A stretch of 64,000 nt of DNA, taken from positions 2,905,394-2,969,393 of the forward strand of contig CAADRB010000012.1 of NCBI GenBank assembly GCA_900708905.1. The letters are read 5' to 3'. The notes beneath the pieces were generated by a model. It was not told the origin of the DNA. It saw only the letters and a list, made by a program, of their open reading frames with translations, and did no database searches. This DNA is from Hymenolepis diminuta (lineage: Eukaryota; Platyhelminthes; Cestoda; Cyclophyllidea; Hymenolepididae). Positions 40,901-55,900 of this stretch are shown here, one piece after another (position 1 is the first letter of the stretch; each line of letters starts with the position of its first letter). A program made the translations under genes and the position numbers.

Positions 40901-43900
40901 GATGTGGTCATCCTTGGCACCGTGCGTATGACTAAGATGGATTTTTGAATAGAGGGACTAACCGCGTACATGTTATATGTCTTGTCTTCAATTCTACGGT
41001 CTCTTTTGACGGTCTGTAAATATTTTTTCCTTTATTCCATATTTCTTCCATATTTTATACTACGGTGTGTGCTTCCATTATAGTTTGACATTTCTAGCTG
41101 GCGTTTTAACGCCTTTATGAGGTATTTCAGTGCGAAATGTGTAAAAAGCGACGTAGACAAATACAGTACCCAAGGAGTGAATCACTGGACCCAATTCACA
41201 CTCTTGCTTCATTCTCCTTTTCTCGAATAAAAAAGCCATGACTGAGTAAAGATCCTACTCTCCGTACCAGACTGGAATTCTCTTACCTCGACAGGCTGAA
41301 AAATATTTACCACAATCCAATTTTTCTCCTCTAGCTGGTTTTCTGATAAATTCAGGGTTTTTTTCAGGATATGAAAAATAACATCGAGTGCTTGACAACC
41401 TTTGTAATCAGCGAGACTAAGGAACTCGGAATCAGACTTTAAAGTCTGCCATTCAATTGCAAAAACGAAAAAATCAACAAATTAATTCAACTTAGGAATG
41501 CCTTTTAGCTGATCAGATTGTAACTCCCAAGTTGTAGAGAATCCAGATTTTAAAACAAGATTTCAGCGTCGGAAGAATTGAATTTAAGCTAATAACTTAG
41601 GATAAAATGTTGCAACTCCATAACCCTAAAAACTTTAGAACTTTTCTGAAAATGTGACTGCGATTTTCATTTTCTGATTTTGTAAAAATTTTGCCTCTTC
41701 AAAATTAGGATTTTAATTAAATCATTATAATTTTCTACCAAATGAAATAAAACCTCTTTAAGGACATTCAGTTTGAATTTCAATTTATAGATTAAAATTA
41801 AGTCTGTGATTAGTATTGCACGGTAAATGAATCATTTCAACTAGGAAAAGCGAGATTTTGTGGTTCACTGAAAAAGAACAGCTTGAAATTCTTTAGCCAT
41901 CAAATGACAAAAAATGTGAAAGATGAAATCTGATCGGGACAAGTTGTTGAATTTACTTCACTAGAAATCTTACTCACCTTTTACGGAAAAAGTTCGTGTT
42001 TGAAGTGAGATCTTGGCTGCGGGTGTGATTGCAGAAAGAACTCCACTTGTTCATTTAAACGTACGTAGGTTTCAAGATTTTACTGTGATGTCCTAATATT
42101 TAATGCTTGACTTGAAATTTAGTCGGAGAAATTTTTTGACGTTTTATTTGAAGATCAAAAACCAAGTATCAGTGGTTTTATAGGCGTGTGTTTTTCACTT
42201 TTGCACTTTTCCTCAACCATATTCAGCTGAGCTTTTCTATATTCCCAGTTTCTTTCAAATAACCATTTAAAAAGAAATCAAATTAAATTGTTTAATGTCG
42301 AATGATTCAAAAACCAGCGAGTTAGGTATGTCCTGGAATAGAAACAAATGCAGATGAGCAATTCGACAATCACACAATTTTGAAAGGGCAAAATGATAAC
42401 CTTAATTGCAGAAAATATTTCAAGTGAATGCTTGGCGCAGTTGTTGAAAAAATAAAACTATTTCCATAAAAGTAACATTTCCAAATATCGCTGACGCTCA
42501 AAATGCTTCAATTTGCATACTTAACTACTTGTGATTCAGGTTTAAATGGTTGTTTTGCTGAACATATTGTTTGGTTAGTTGAATGAATGCGCAGAGTGAC
42601 TTTGTAAATGTCTGAAATTGTATCGTTTTGGTACAACAAAAATCAAAACGCCGGTTAAATTTATATCGGCAAGAGGTATTACAAATATGTAACCTTATTA
42701 AGCAAGCTTAAATAATAGGGTGAATAATAAAGAAAACAAAAGAAACATTTTAGATCAATAAAAACATCAAAGGAGAACCTCGTTCAGTTAATACGTAAAT
42801 CAAATTTATCAGAGATCTCTAATCCATTAGTCTTTTCCTGTTAGGATATGCGCATATTATACATTTTGTGTTATATTCAAATTTTAAGCGAGTGAAACTT
42901 TCAGCAGTGACTTCTTACTACTTAATCAAAGTCAAATTTTTATTAGTTTTCGGAGAATAGGGCTGAATAGGTAAAAAGTAGAGGTGAAGGTTTACATCCA
43001 AGAAAACAGACGATTTTTATTCCTCGAACATGAATGGAACAAGTCAATATCTTCTTAATTACAATTTATCATCAGATTATTTAATAAGAGAAGATTTATC
43101 TCAAAATTGCCAGCAATTTGCATTGAGAAGTTGTAAACTAGAGGTGAACTTAGAAGAGGTCTTTTCCGCTTTGCTTTAAAATGATCCTTCTTAAAAGGCT
43201 TTCACCTCTTTCTTCTTTTCTATTTGAGTTATGACATCGAGGTAACTAATCTTTTCGCCGATTTTCTTCCTCTCTACCTAACCATCTGTGTTTCCTTTAC
43301 TTCTTTCAAAGGCGTTTTGCCGCAAATGTGTCTACTATTTGAAAAAAATTTTGGTGGATGATTCAGCTTTAGAAACTGTAATCATTTTAACTTTGAATGT
43401 ATTTAAATTATGTTGTTAACATGCTTCAAGGCAGAAAAGTGGAAAGTGCTATTTGAATAAGAAATCCAAACCACTTAGATCAGCACCGCCGAATTTTAGA
43501 GGAGCTTCGATTTCCATTGCTACAGTGGAACATTGTAACATTGTACAACATTTATTATTGCGCAACGAATCGAAATGTGCACATTTATTCACCAATTCGT
43601 TATTTCTTTGATAATATAATTTAAACATACGATTATTTCCCTCCTTTTGAATGGAATAGACAGTGCAATGGTATCCTTTTAGCCAATGTAAACGCCAGAA
43701 ATATTCTAAGAATTATCAGTAAGGCACAGGCGTATTTGCCATTCACTGTTGACAAATCCGTCTACTTTGTCAATTGTTTCTTGTCATGAATGTTTTCTTA
43801 GATATGTCGTTATTGTTTGTTTTCCAAGAAATAATAAACAAGACGCTTTTTTGTATTTAGGAAAAAAGAGAAGTTCTCTTATTTGTTAAAATTAAGGCAT

Positions 43901-46900
43901 TTGTATTATTCTAATGGTTCAGTTCTGTTAAATCATTGAAGTTCTTGTAATTTTTCAAGAATGAAGCTCATTCGGCGTGCTGTGCTTTCGTTTCGAGAGT
44001 GCGGAGTGAAAGTGGCATCGTCAGGCTGAAAGAAAGCTTCTGAAAACTAATAGTAACTTTTTCGGCCACCAAGAATTTGAATAACTCATCAAGTCTTAAA
44101 GTGCCTCGTAGAGTACCGCATTTGATGAATCATCATGATATGAAACGCCCTTAAATGCAATTGGCCAAATTTAAGTCATGAAAAGCGAGAGAAAAAATGT
44201 CATTTTTCGTAGCGGTCTTCGCTGACTCATGTGCTCACTTCATGAGAATGCAAAGAAATAGTTAGTTAAGGGGAGGGCCACCGTTTTAACTTCGTTTTTA
44301 GTAATGACGCATACCTTAAAAGTTGACGCCCAAAGAAATGTACTCACCGTGGCGAAACGTTTTCTTTGTCCTCCATATTCTCCGGCTGAACTGTTCATAT
44401 AAGCAATATTTAATGTGCAGGGTGCATAAGGCATCTGATGGCACAGTACACACTTTTAGAAAAAACAGAAAATAAAACTGTTAATAGTTGAAACTTACAA
44501 TTTCTTTTGATAAAACAAATAAACGTAATGTTAGAATAGATTTTATTCTATATATCTTCCTTCGACTTTATCATCGACTCAGTTTGACTCCGAAAGCGAC
44601 TGCAAGTTTTGATGAAGTGGTCTTTATTGATATTCTCCGTTGCTCGGGCTATCGCTTTCATCAAAGAGGAGGATTCCGTGTTTTGGGAATGCTTATTAAC
44701 TTTCTTTTCAACCACGTTCCGCAGGCTTTACACTTAGTAATATCCAGAGGATTAATGTCTAGTGAGTTAGAAGGTCGTAAGTTTGATATGGTGTGACATG
44801 ATGGTGAAAATTCTCGGCCATCCAATCGTGGGTTTTGAGAGCTTAACGGGATGGAACCGAATCTTGTTGGAAGACAGCTGGTCACGCTGCCTATCCAAGG
44901 CAGCTTAACAATAGATAGGCATCTACATTTGCATTGACTCTAAGGCCCTGTGGACAAAAATTGAAGAGTCCTGATGTGCCCCCCCCCCCTCACTGCTAAC
45001 AACACCGAAAAAACCCACCACTGCTGCTGGAAACTTCGTGCGTGCGCATGACAGTTGGGACTTCAATGAAGTCCGCCCGCACATACCCACCTATCATTTC
45101 ATCGATTGACTTTTACATCCTGGGGGAAGTATTTTCGGAGAAAAACCAAAGAGAGTCCTTTTCTTCTGAATCGATTCTTGAGTTATTTTTGTCCACATAA
45201 ACTGACGATCTTGCCTAGGAGTGTGTGATTTGTATCCGAGGTCTTAATGAAGAACATTCCTTATTGTTCCTTCAGACACCTGAAGATATTTGGCAAGACG
45301 TCGCTCATTGACCTCCCAGGATTTTCGTTCATCATGCCATGCACTCTTCTCACAAATTCAGGTGTTCTGAGTGAGTGAGTTAGTTAGCCGAGCGTTGACA
45401 ATGCTCCTGTTTCTTCTTCCTCGTGGTGGCCAATTCATCGTCGTTGTTTTCATTCAGCAGCTTCTTTCTTACTTTGCAAACGAAAGATGTGGCGTCTTGT
45501 AGAAATCTTGCAATTTCTAAAATCCTGTCTTTTCATTTCATTAGTTGTAGTAATATCTGGCATGAGATCTTAGGATTTAAAAAATGCATCCATCATTATC
45601 GGCTTAGTTCATATTACAAAAATATAAGTGGTCTCAGATACCTTACGCACCCTGTATGTATTTCGATTTATTTCGAGTTTTGAACCTCAATTTCGACCTC
45701 TTTTCTACCAGTTTAAACGATGAATTAAAACAATTTTATTCTCAACCGGGTGTTTCCAGTTTAACAAATCCTGGTTATGTTACGCTCGAGTTTTACAATG
45801 GGTTAAAAGAAACTCGGTGAAACAGAATGTTTTAAAATGCTGGGAATATTCTATTTTTATGCTATGCTTTGGGTCTATTATACTGTCATCAAAGTTGATC
45901 AAATCTGTAATTTATCTCAAAGTTATTAGGGTCTATAAGGACACGAAGGAGATGCGAGTTCTTTTCTGGCAAAAATTGTCTACTTTAAAGGCGGCTCATT
46001 AAAACTTAAGCCGAATATGAAGTTTGTGCTTTTTTCCTCCTCCCTCTACATTTGCTTTGTTTTGAGAACTAACTATAAGATAGATAACCGACAAAATGTG
46101 GAGATGCAATTTAAATAAATAAGGTATTTCCTGATAAAAGCTCTGCAAATAAGCTTTGAAAGTCATTTCCAAATTTTCTAACGTAAAGCTTAGGCCATTA
46201 TGTGATGTACAAATATGCCAGAATACGCCGAAAAATGAAACCTTTGATTCGTGTCTTCTCATTATATATGTAAATGATCTCTTATTTGAGAAAGTTCGAC
46301 GTGTTTATTTCCAGGATCGTATTGTTCCAAGTAGAAAGCATTCTAAGATGTTTATATCTTTAAATATTTATTCCTTGTTTTGTTTATTTTGTAACTGTTA
46401 TTTCGTCCCAAGAGTCCATTTGACAAAATACTATCCAAATCTCTTTTTTCTCTTTTCTTTAGATCTCAAAGTGCGATCACTTGTTATGATGGATCATACT
46501 TGTCAACCAATCAAATCCTCACATTCGACCCACCATTCCGTGTTGATGGGTTCTATCGTTTGTGTCAAGTGGCTGGTACGTTTCAACGGCCTAACTTTAT
46601 GTATGATTGTGTTGTTGGCGTTGAGAAATGTTCACCCAATTTTAGGCTCAAAATGACCGTTGCTTTGATGGTCAATTTTGCTAATTTTTCAGGTACTCGG
46701 TCGTTTGATTAAAAGGAGAAACATTTTCCAAATTTTACATTTTTCACTCCATTAATATCATGAATCACTTGGTTATTTGAATAAGAGGAGTAGTTTAGTT
46801 TTCATCCATCGCCTTTGAGTGCATTCCTCTTCCTATAGAGGTGAAAAAATAACATTTCCCCATTTGCATACTGTACTTTAATTCGATTGGTCAGCTGGAG

Positions 46901-49900
46901 GCACTTCCGGAATCGCCATTTGGCCTCTTCTTTCTGCGACGCGCGTGCGTGTGCATGTGTACTTACGAGTTAGTAGATCAATCGTCTGTCCATTGATGCT
47001 ACTGAGTGATTAGCAAAACTAGAAAATATTTTTAAAATGCTTGCGAACTGATTGAATTTTCCTTCCTTTTTCTTAAGCTAAGATGAAATAAGTGTTATCT
47101 CTTTAAATTAGGATACAGGTGAATTTATTCGATCATTATGATCGATTTAAGTCATAAGTGATACAAATCTAATGTGTGAATACAACCGGCAAAATTCCAT
47201 GCTTCATGGGTCGATTGATGAAATTGTGTGATTATTCCGCTAGAGCTTTGAGTTTCTACATAGTTACAGTTACATTTTTGGTGGTGGTTAATGAATTAAT
47301 TGGGATAACCCTAACCTTAATCCATCATTCTGCTAGAAGTATTCAGAGTAGTGAGTCTTCATATGAAACGTGGTTTGTGGCGCCTATTTGTTCTTCGTGG
47401 CTTAAGATTGGTCTGTTTTTATTTATGTTTCGATAACGATGATAAACAGCTTTCAAAAATGATCTCAAATACAATCCTTCATCATTCGCTGACAAGTTAT
47501 GAGTCCAAAACTTGACATTGGCAAAAAGCGCCATTATTTATCGATGACTGAATGATTGAGTGACCGTGTTTTTTGTCAATGAGTCATTGGCCAACTAAAT
47601 AGGACGCAGGTTACGCCTGGCCTGGAAGATTAATGGACTTCGTGCTCAAAATAAAAATATTTATTTCCTATCACATGATGCGTTTGATTTATTTACGCAT
47701 TTTAGATAGGCTGTTCTTTCCAAATCGAAAATAACTTTGTGCTTAAACATTCACGTTCTAGATTGCATTAGTCACTCCTACCCTACCCTCTAAGTTCTAT
47801 CGAAAATCGATAAAATAATAAAATGCGCCAGATGACTCATGTAGCTGGGGTAGGAACTGCTTTAACAGCTGCTTCAGTAGGGTGAATATCTGGACAGAGG
47901 TACGTTGTATCTCCCAGCCATTTGGGTGGTCTCCAGTTGTTTAAATGCTATTTTTACGTCTTAATTGCAGAATATTTAAAATAATTAGTCACAACACGGC
48001 CAGATTTGTATTTTGAACAGTGATTTTTTCAACTAATGGAATGTGATCCAGAAATTCAAGGAAGATATTAAGGTTTAATTCGATCGTGCAGATAATATTT
48101 GGTTTAGAAAGATGGCAAGCTTTAAAATAGATATGACATCTTAGAGAAAGAATTTGCTCCATTTTCTAATTTTCACAGTAAATAACAGATTTGTAATGAA
48201 ACTGAAGTTATACTAAATTTCATTATTCTACTGTAATCACATTTCCCTTTAGTATATTAAAAGCATGAAAATGAAGAAATTCATTGCCCATAACTCATCG
48301 TGAGGAGAATGGATCTCGGTGTCATTTTGTTAGACCCATCCATTAAACTTCCTCCGAATACTCCAAATTTAAACATGGTAGTAAAATTCCTCCCAAATGA
48401 TTTAATTTTTTCAAGAACCCAGTTTTCGCATATTTACTCGTATCTTTGTGATTTTAGTAATTTTACTTTAATTCCAAAACTTAAGCGAAGTTGGTTGTCA
48501 ATTAACCCTTTTAAAATTGGTCATTTGATTGATACAGGGTACCATCATTTTCTAGTTGCAAATTAAGGCTTACCATTTGACTGTCATGTTAGACAGTCCA
48601 CTCAGAGCGGAGGGTTGAAAACATACCCTCATGTGAGGGAGGAAAAATGGGCTCCACTGAAACAAATACTATTAGCCACCGCCTGAATAATGACTGACCC
48701 AACAGGCTGAAACTATCTATCCAATGTCCAAAAATTATAAAAGGGTAAACGTATCTGTTAGGGTTTTGGCGGTTTTCTACTGTAGCTTAAAGTATGTCGT
48801 TTGAGAAAGCACTGAGATTTATAGATCCTAAGTCGGGGCTTTCTTTAGCATATATTCGCTTTATTTGTAATGACTGGTCAATGTTGTTTAACAGTTGCAG
48901 TAGCAGTTGAATACAATTTTCTCAGTTGTGGAGATTCCCCATAATATTGTATTTGAATTAGGCTTTGGAAGATATGGATTAGAAATTAAAAAAGAACTTG
49001 CAAATGACTACAAATGGTAGGAAAAACTCGGGACTGATTGAATGGTCAACTTAAGGTAGACGAGCTGATTTGAAATGAGGGAATGAAGCCAATATGACCG
49101 TCTGGGAATATTCTGCGATAAGTGTGGAACAAACTCATTAGAGTAACCACCCTCTCTGGTTTACAGTGGTTTTCAGGCAATATGTCCTGTAATAAACTTA
49201 TTGTTAGTGAAAGATTGGGTCAATTCTTTGACATTCAAAATAAACAGAATAAATGGGGAAATCGAAAAATATTTTCAATACAGTATTTAATTAAGGAGTG
49301 TGCATTAATATTTTCGAGATAACGGTCTAGGCCGCCATTACTATATTTCTAGATGCTCACCGGAGCTACTCTATGACGACGGTTGTTCAGACCCAGAAGA
49401 CCTGTACTTCAAGCTATGTTTTTTGGTTCACAGTCAGGTGAGCCAATAACAGTTGTAGTTATTGTATCAATGGCAGAATTGGATGCCTAAGCACGAGTGA
49501 AAGAATCCAATAATAGACAAATCAGTGCAAGAAGGATGAAGCTGGTGCAATTCGTTGAGGTTTACCGTAGATGTTCAATCAGACATCTTAACAATAACAC
49601 ATGGCAAGCTATCAATTTTAATGCTGTAATGCACTCAATGTTTGAAATTTTCGATTAAAAACTTGTCAAAGTTGGTAAGGGCAAAAATTTGCAGAAGATT
49701 AAAAGATTACTGGTAAAAGCCTTTGTCGAATAGATTAGTCCTCCATGTTTTTGAGTCCACATTGGTCTACTACATTTACTACTTTTCAGACAACTGCTAT
49801 AAAAATGTCTGTGTCTGACGGTGGCTTGGTGTCGACCATTTTCAAAAACAGATTACCCCTCCTAATTGTGCCATAAACACTATGAGAAGCGACAGTTTAC

Positions 49901-52900
49901 TTTTGCCAAGTTATGCTTGCCATTTGTTGTATTCGTAGTATGGTATTAGTACCACTTTATAATAATGAAACAACACGAAGTAACTACTTAATTGTTTAAA
50001 ATTGCAACTTATGAAGTTCAGAAATCAGTTGTTTGAATATAAGGAAGCTAGCGATGTGTCGTCACAGGATGACAGACTTAAATTGACGTAAAGATCTCCA
50101 AGATCTGCCATGCAAAACTCAAGGTCACAGATTCTACAATGGTGTCTCGAGAAACAGCGAGCAAATGTTGAAGTACAATTTGAATTGCAAATAGAACTTT
50201 CTGCCTCTTTATTATAAAAAGGAAATTGTTCTTTACATGTTTCATATGATCACTTGAACATTATAATTTTATTCAATTAATGAACAAACGCTACGGTTTC
50301 TGTAAAGTGCAGACTGAGATGGCGAATAAACTCTCTAACTATTTACATTCATTTGTATTTGTTTATATTTAAAGTCAGGTCCATCTGCCAGTTAGTTCGA
50401 AAAATTGAATTATTTTGCTTATTAGCTAATATTGCTTAAAAGAAGGCATCAAGTTTTTCTTAACTAAAAGCAAGCGTTACAAGAACTGAACTGTTTTAAA
50501 TTATTTATACTAAGCAATTTTTATTTGCTATCAAATTCAGCACATTTTGAAGGGGAGAATTTTATTACCCGGATAAAATTGTTTCAATAGTAAAGAGTTA
50601 TCTTGCTTAAAATAGGGGATTGCAAAATAAAAGATCTATTTCAATCCTCTGCGTCGTTTAAGTGGAACAGTTACGCCTTAAATTTGAAAAATCACTATTC
50701 AAGCATCACAATTATTCAGTTGCATAAAGTAATTTAATTTAGATAAGACTTTAATGCCAGAGGGTACTTTTATTTGTACGTGTAGATGTAATTCTGTCTG
50801 TAATCATGAAGACGTCATCTCACAAGATCTCTCTGTAAGGCTAAATAGACGGAAATAGAAAGAATGATACATCGAATAGATGTATAAGTTTCGTCTGTCT
50901 ATCCAAATTCAAAGGGGGAAAGTGGGGGAGCATGTATTCCTGCTATGGCAATGAAAAAGGGGGTAGCTGAGTTTATTGGGAGTCGTGCTGCCAATGCAAA
51001 TCTTGCTGTGAAACAGGTTAATGCTGCCATTTTTGATGTCAGTTATGATAAAATGAAGACTTGCACTTAATTTACTGTTCCTGAAATGCATTCTTATCTG
51101 CCACAGCTTTTGTTCCCCTTGCCTGACTGTCGTGCGTCCTTATTCGATTTTCGTAGCCAGTTGTAATTTTGACCTTACGTATATTTTGATACAAATTTTG
51201 AATGTATCCTTAGTATTAAAAGTCGGTGAGTTGTGATATATTTCAATATAATTATTTAACGGAAAATGGGGAACTTCGTTATAACAGGCTTAAGTTAACT
51301 GTATTGCTAGAATCCAAAATCAATGTATTGAATGATGGGAAGACACAAATTATTCCAAATTTATCCTATGTCAGGAAGAAATTGAATGATTGCGAACTTG
51401 CATAGATACAACCAACTTCAGAACTGACTCTTAGCATTAACCATTTTGTGATAAAAAGCTCAACTAAAATGGAACCTAATGTATTTAACTTTAAACATTA
51501 CATAAATTCCTGCAGTCTTTGAATCACCCAAAACCCACTTCGCTCACTGGCTAAATTTGTTTCTTCCCAACGCAGGGAATTCCCCATTTTTGCATGCGAA
51601 AATTTTGTTTCAAAATGAAAATTAGAAGTCCACTAGTATAAGTTCACCAGTCTCTCTATGTGTTTTTTTCTGCGAGATGGGGATGAACTTGGGGATGGCA
51701 TTTTTTGCCAAGTTGCCAATGCATATCTATTTTAGCATTCGAGGGATAGTATTTAGACTTCATAGATTAGATTGAAGCCTCATCCGCCCCATTATTATCA
51801 TTAACCTCGGGCAAAGGAGAAGATTGTGAAGAAGTAAAAAACGGATTCAGTTTGACCGATTATTGGTATTCGTAGCACCAAAATATGTTAGTTTATAATG
51901 TTGAACGTTTTGATGGTATTCTTTCGGATTTATGCCCGTCTTGACTTTTGGATTATACCGTTTTTATTTTTAGTGTGCTTTTTTCATTTTCGCAAATTCG
52001 TTGTACATCTTTGTGCTAATCAATTTTTAATGCAGTATCTCGTTTCACCGAATATTTGTTAACTTTTCCTAATTTCAAACTTCTTATCCATTATTTATCA
52101 TTTTAATCCATTGTTTTAATGTTTTTAGATGTACTGACTACATTTTGACAAAGAGATCTAGAAATTTTCACCTGGTGTTAGATTTGTTTTACTAAACCAC
52201 AAAACCGACGTGCATTCAATTGCTATAAATCTGTTGGGTTTTTCTCTTACTCATCCCTCAACTCTTTAGATAACGAAGACGAGGTTTTAAGTTTTGTTTG
52301 CTTATATGGGCAACATATTTCGTTTTTTTATTTTTGTCCTCGGTCGTCTGATAGTTTCACTACATTGATTGACTCAATGTTTCTCCGTTTATATTAAATT
52401 AGCTTCGAAGGCTTCTTATTTGGATACTTAGCAGTTATTACCAACATCTGAGACGTCTGCTTTACATTTTATGACTGCTGTCTGGGAAAATTGTTTCTTG
52501 CTAGACATCAGATAGCTTATACCGACGGTCTTTTTAAAGAAATGATTTGAGGTTGAATTTTGAGTAAGTAGGGTTATATCCATCGCCACATGCAACGTAT
52601 GAATTATTTATTAGCTGTTTTAAAATTCATGCGGATATGGATGTTAGACTATGTGTATTCAGTTTGAGCTTTATCTGATGACGCTAGAAAAGAAGGTCTC
52701 TGGCTCTCATGAGAAAGATATTCCGAGGTGACATCACCAATCTACATAGGCTCTGAAAACTGCAGATAAGAACCCACTACTAGGTCCTGGAAGTTATACC
52801 AGAAAAAATAGTCTTGGAAAGAGTTCACAGATTGCTGAATCCAAATGATAAAGAACTCTTGAACTACTAATAAAAAATCACCGTATATAAAATCCTATGG

Positions 52901-55900
52901 CTGTTCCCACTCAGACGATCTACCTGAATCAGCCGATTTGTAAAGGTCAGCGCTGATGGTGTGTGGTGTATGAAGTCGTAAAATATATTTTCCCACAGTG
53001 GACATTGATTACTCTTTTAAATGTTAAGCTATTCTTTCAACGAAGGAATTCCTAAGATCGGTCATACGTTAAGAGATCCTCCTGTCATGCCCTCTGAACC
53101 CTCCTTAAAAAAGCAAATGACCATTTCTCAGTTTTGCAAGCATAATTTATTCGCAGCTCTTTATATTATAAATAAATTGTTCATTTATCAAAATATTGCT
53201 CCACTAAATTGAGTAAACTTCATCTATGATTTAATTCAGATTTTATTTCCCTTCTACCTACATTTTTGCCCATCTTCTGAAAAAATTACTATTTTGCTTC
53301 CATGATCACAAAAATATCTGGGGATCATTTTTCATCCAACTCTTTAGCTACTTTTTGTGGAAAATTAGATCTTAATTTATTTTTCAGTTCAGTTCTTTTT
53401 AATCCTGAGAAGGGCTGAAAATGCTTCCTGAAATTAAAAATTTTCGGGGCAAAGATTCTGTCACCATTTCGAACCAAAAAACGTTGAATATTCATTGTCA
53501 CGAAAATCCTAACTGCAAAATTTTGAAGTAGGAGTTCTTTTAGGTGAACCTTAGCTGAACTGTGTAGAAATAAATAAAGTCGGTAAGTTTTCTGGCTAAT
53601 ATTTGTGCTCAACCAGTATGCCTTTAATTTGAAAAAGGTAGGAGAAAACGGTCAAAAAATACGATTCAAGCTGATGTGAGATGCCAACTTAATTAACTTT
53701 GGAGAATTGAATCGGACATGACTCAGAATTAACCAAAATTATCTTGGCCTTAAAATTGGGCAAAACGTATGACTCACTAGTCTAGATACGCTATTCGTCC
53801 CGCCAAATACTTCCACTGGGTGGTCCTTTCATTGATTTTCGATAGTGCAGATTTGGGTTGCCGAACTAAGCGGATTTGTTATCAATTTCGCATCAATGAG
53901 GGCATGATCTCGAAAGTATATTCCAGCAGATAAGTATGGTGGAAAGTAAGAGGAGAATAGAATCGTACAAATGACGAATTTCAATTTAAATCTGATTTAT
54001 TTGGATTTTCGTTTGAGCTTTTCTTTTGATTATCTCACTTAAGCTTCTTCTACTATAAGATTGTATGAATACCTGTCATTGCCAAGTTTGCTTTCCCCAT
54101 TGCGCATATTCCTGGAAGTATATCAATGCAAAAGTCTGGAGAATAAGTCTCATTTTTTTGCTCATTTGATTGAAGCCACTATAGTTTGTATATTATTTGA
54201 CTTTATTTAAAAGAATCTGTTTCTGTGTTCTAAATATTGAGCAGACGGAGCACGAAAGCTGGGAACGGGCTAAAAGTAATGTAAGATTGTTAAAAATATC
54301 CCCCTTAGTTTCTAACGCACTTTACCCCTCATCAAAGTATTCTGTCAATCTACGTACTTTTTTGCAGCACCTTTGAACTCTTTTTCGAGGTTATTCAGAA
54401 AAAAACATAAAAGAAATCATATGAAACGATGATTGTGGCTTTACTCCGCTTTGCTCCTCTATATCTATTATGCGAGTCCAGTCTTTATTGTATTGTAGTA
54501 AGCTGTGCACGTCAATGTACAAGTAAATGATGGATGTTCGACTTAAGGTCACATTGAGTGGTGGGATTTCCATTTCCAATCATCAGTATAACGACGTCAT
54601 GAGGATATTCATTCATTTCCCAGATTGTTTATCTCGTTTGTCTGGTTCTTATTCTTACTATTTGTATTACATGTATGCATAGAATAATCAGAGTGTCCAA
54701 AAAGGACAATCAGGCGATTGCAATAACTATGGGCTTGCTTACGACCATTCCTTTTTTATTAGAAATGTGTTGGAAAAATATCAGCCTGCGGAAAAGTAAT
54801 TATTATCAACGGTGCTCTAAAATGAATCACAAAAAATCTTCCTGTAAAGTGGAGGAGAAATTTCTTTTTCTTATAATATCTGTGACCTTAGATCACTTAA
54901 TTTAAGAAAGTTATCATCTTTGTAAGATATTTGTGTTGTAGGCATAAAATAAATAAAAATATGAAGGAGGAAATATTGAAATAGATAGAAATGCAACAAA
55001 CTTAAGAACAACTAATTAAATTGGGACGACTGTTTCGGTACCCATGACTCAAAATTAAGCATAATTAATTTGGAAGTTAAAAAGTAAATTTAGAACTTTG
55101 TCGAGATTTCGATGCGAGATGACTCAGTACTCCAAGGGAAATGCATTGACTCGCTGTGAGGTCTTCTTTTGTCCTCAAAGACTCGTAAAACAAGTGGATA
55201 AGACCCGGATATGAATGATTTGTAGTTTTGGGCTGTTGAATATTTAGTACTGTAAGGGACTTATCTTTATTTGGATTTGCTTAATCTATTACAACGTAGG
55301 GTATCCTAAATCAGAAAACGGTCAGATTTGGATCTGGCTGGATTTAATCTCTCTCATTCATGCCATTTCCTCCTGGATCCATTAAATTTTACTAAATAAA
55401 AATGAATCTGAATCTAGATTTTTGCAGATAGCTTTTAGTTTACGTATCAACTTAGTTACAGTGTAATTGTAATGGTCAATGTGATTTTTTTGTGAATCTT
55501 TCTATTAATTTTAACCTTATTATATGATAAATTATTGATTTTTATGCTTTATTGTAATATTTTTTTAAAAAATGACAGGGGCAAAGTCAAAATGACATTA
55601 TCATCGTTTTGCTTTGCTGTCTCTGTTTCCACCCCAAAATGGTTACCTTAGATTCCAAATGCTAATAGAACGTAATGATGCCTCTTCTTATGACACGTTT
55701 GAGATATTTTTCTGCACTGCAAAATATACTTCTGCAAAAATGCAATTTAGAACTGTCTAAACACAAATCCTTATTCACAACTTTTTATTAGATTACTTTA
55801 TTCTGTATTCTCTATTCCCTTATACGTCCAGACGTCTATGTTCTAGATATTTCGAGCTAACTTTATTTGCAGTATTTTTGATATGGAATCTTTAAAAGGA

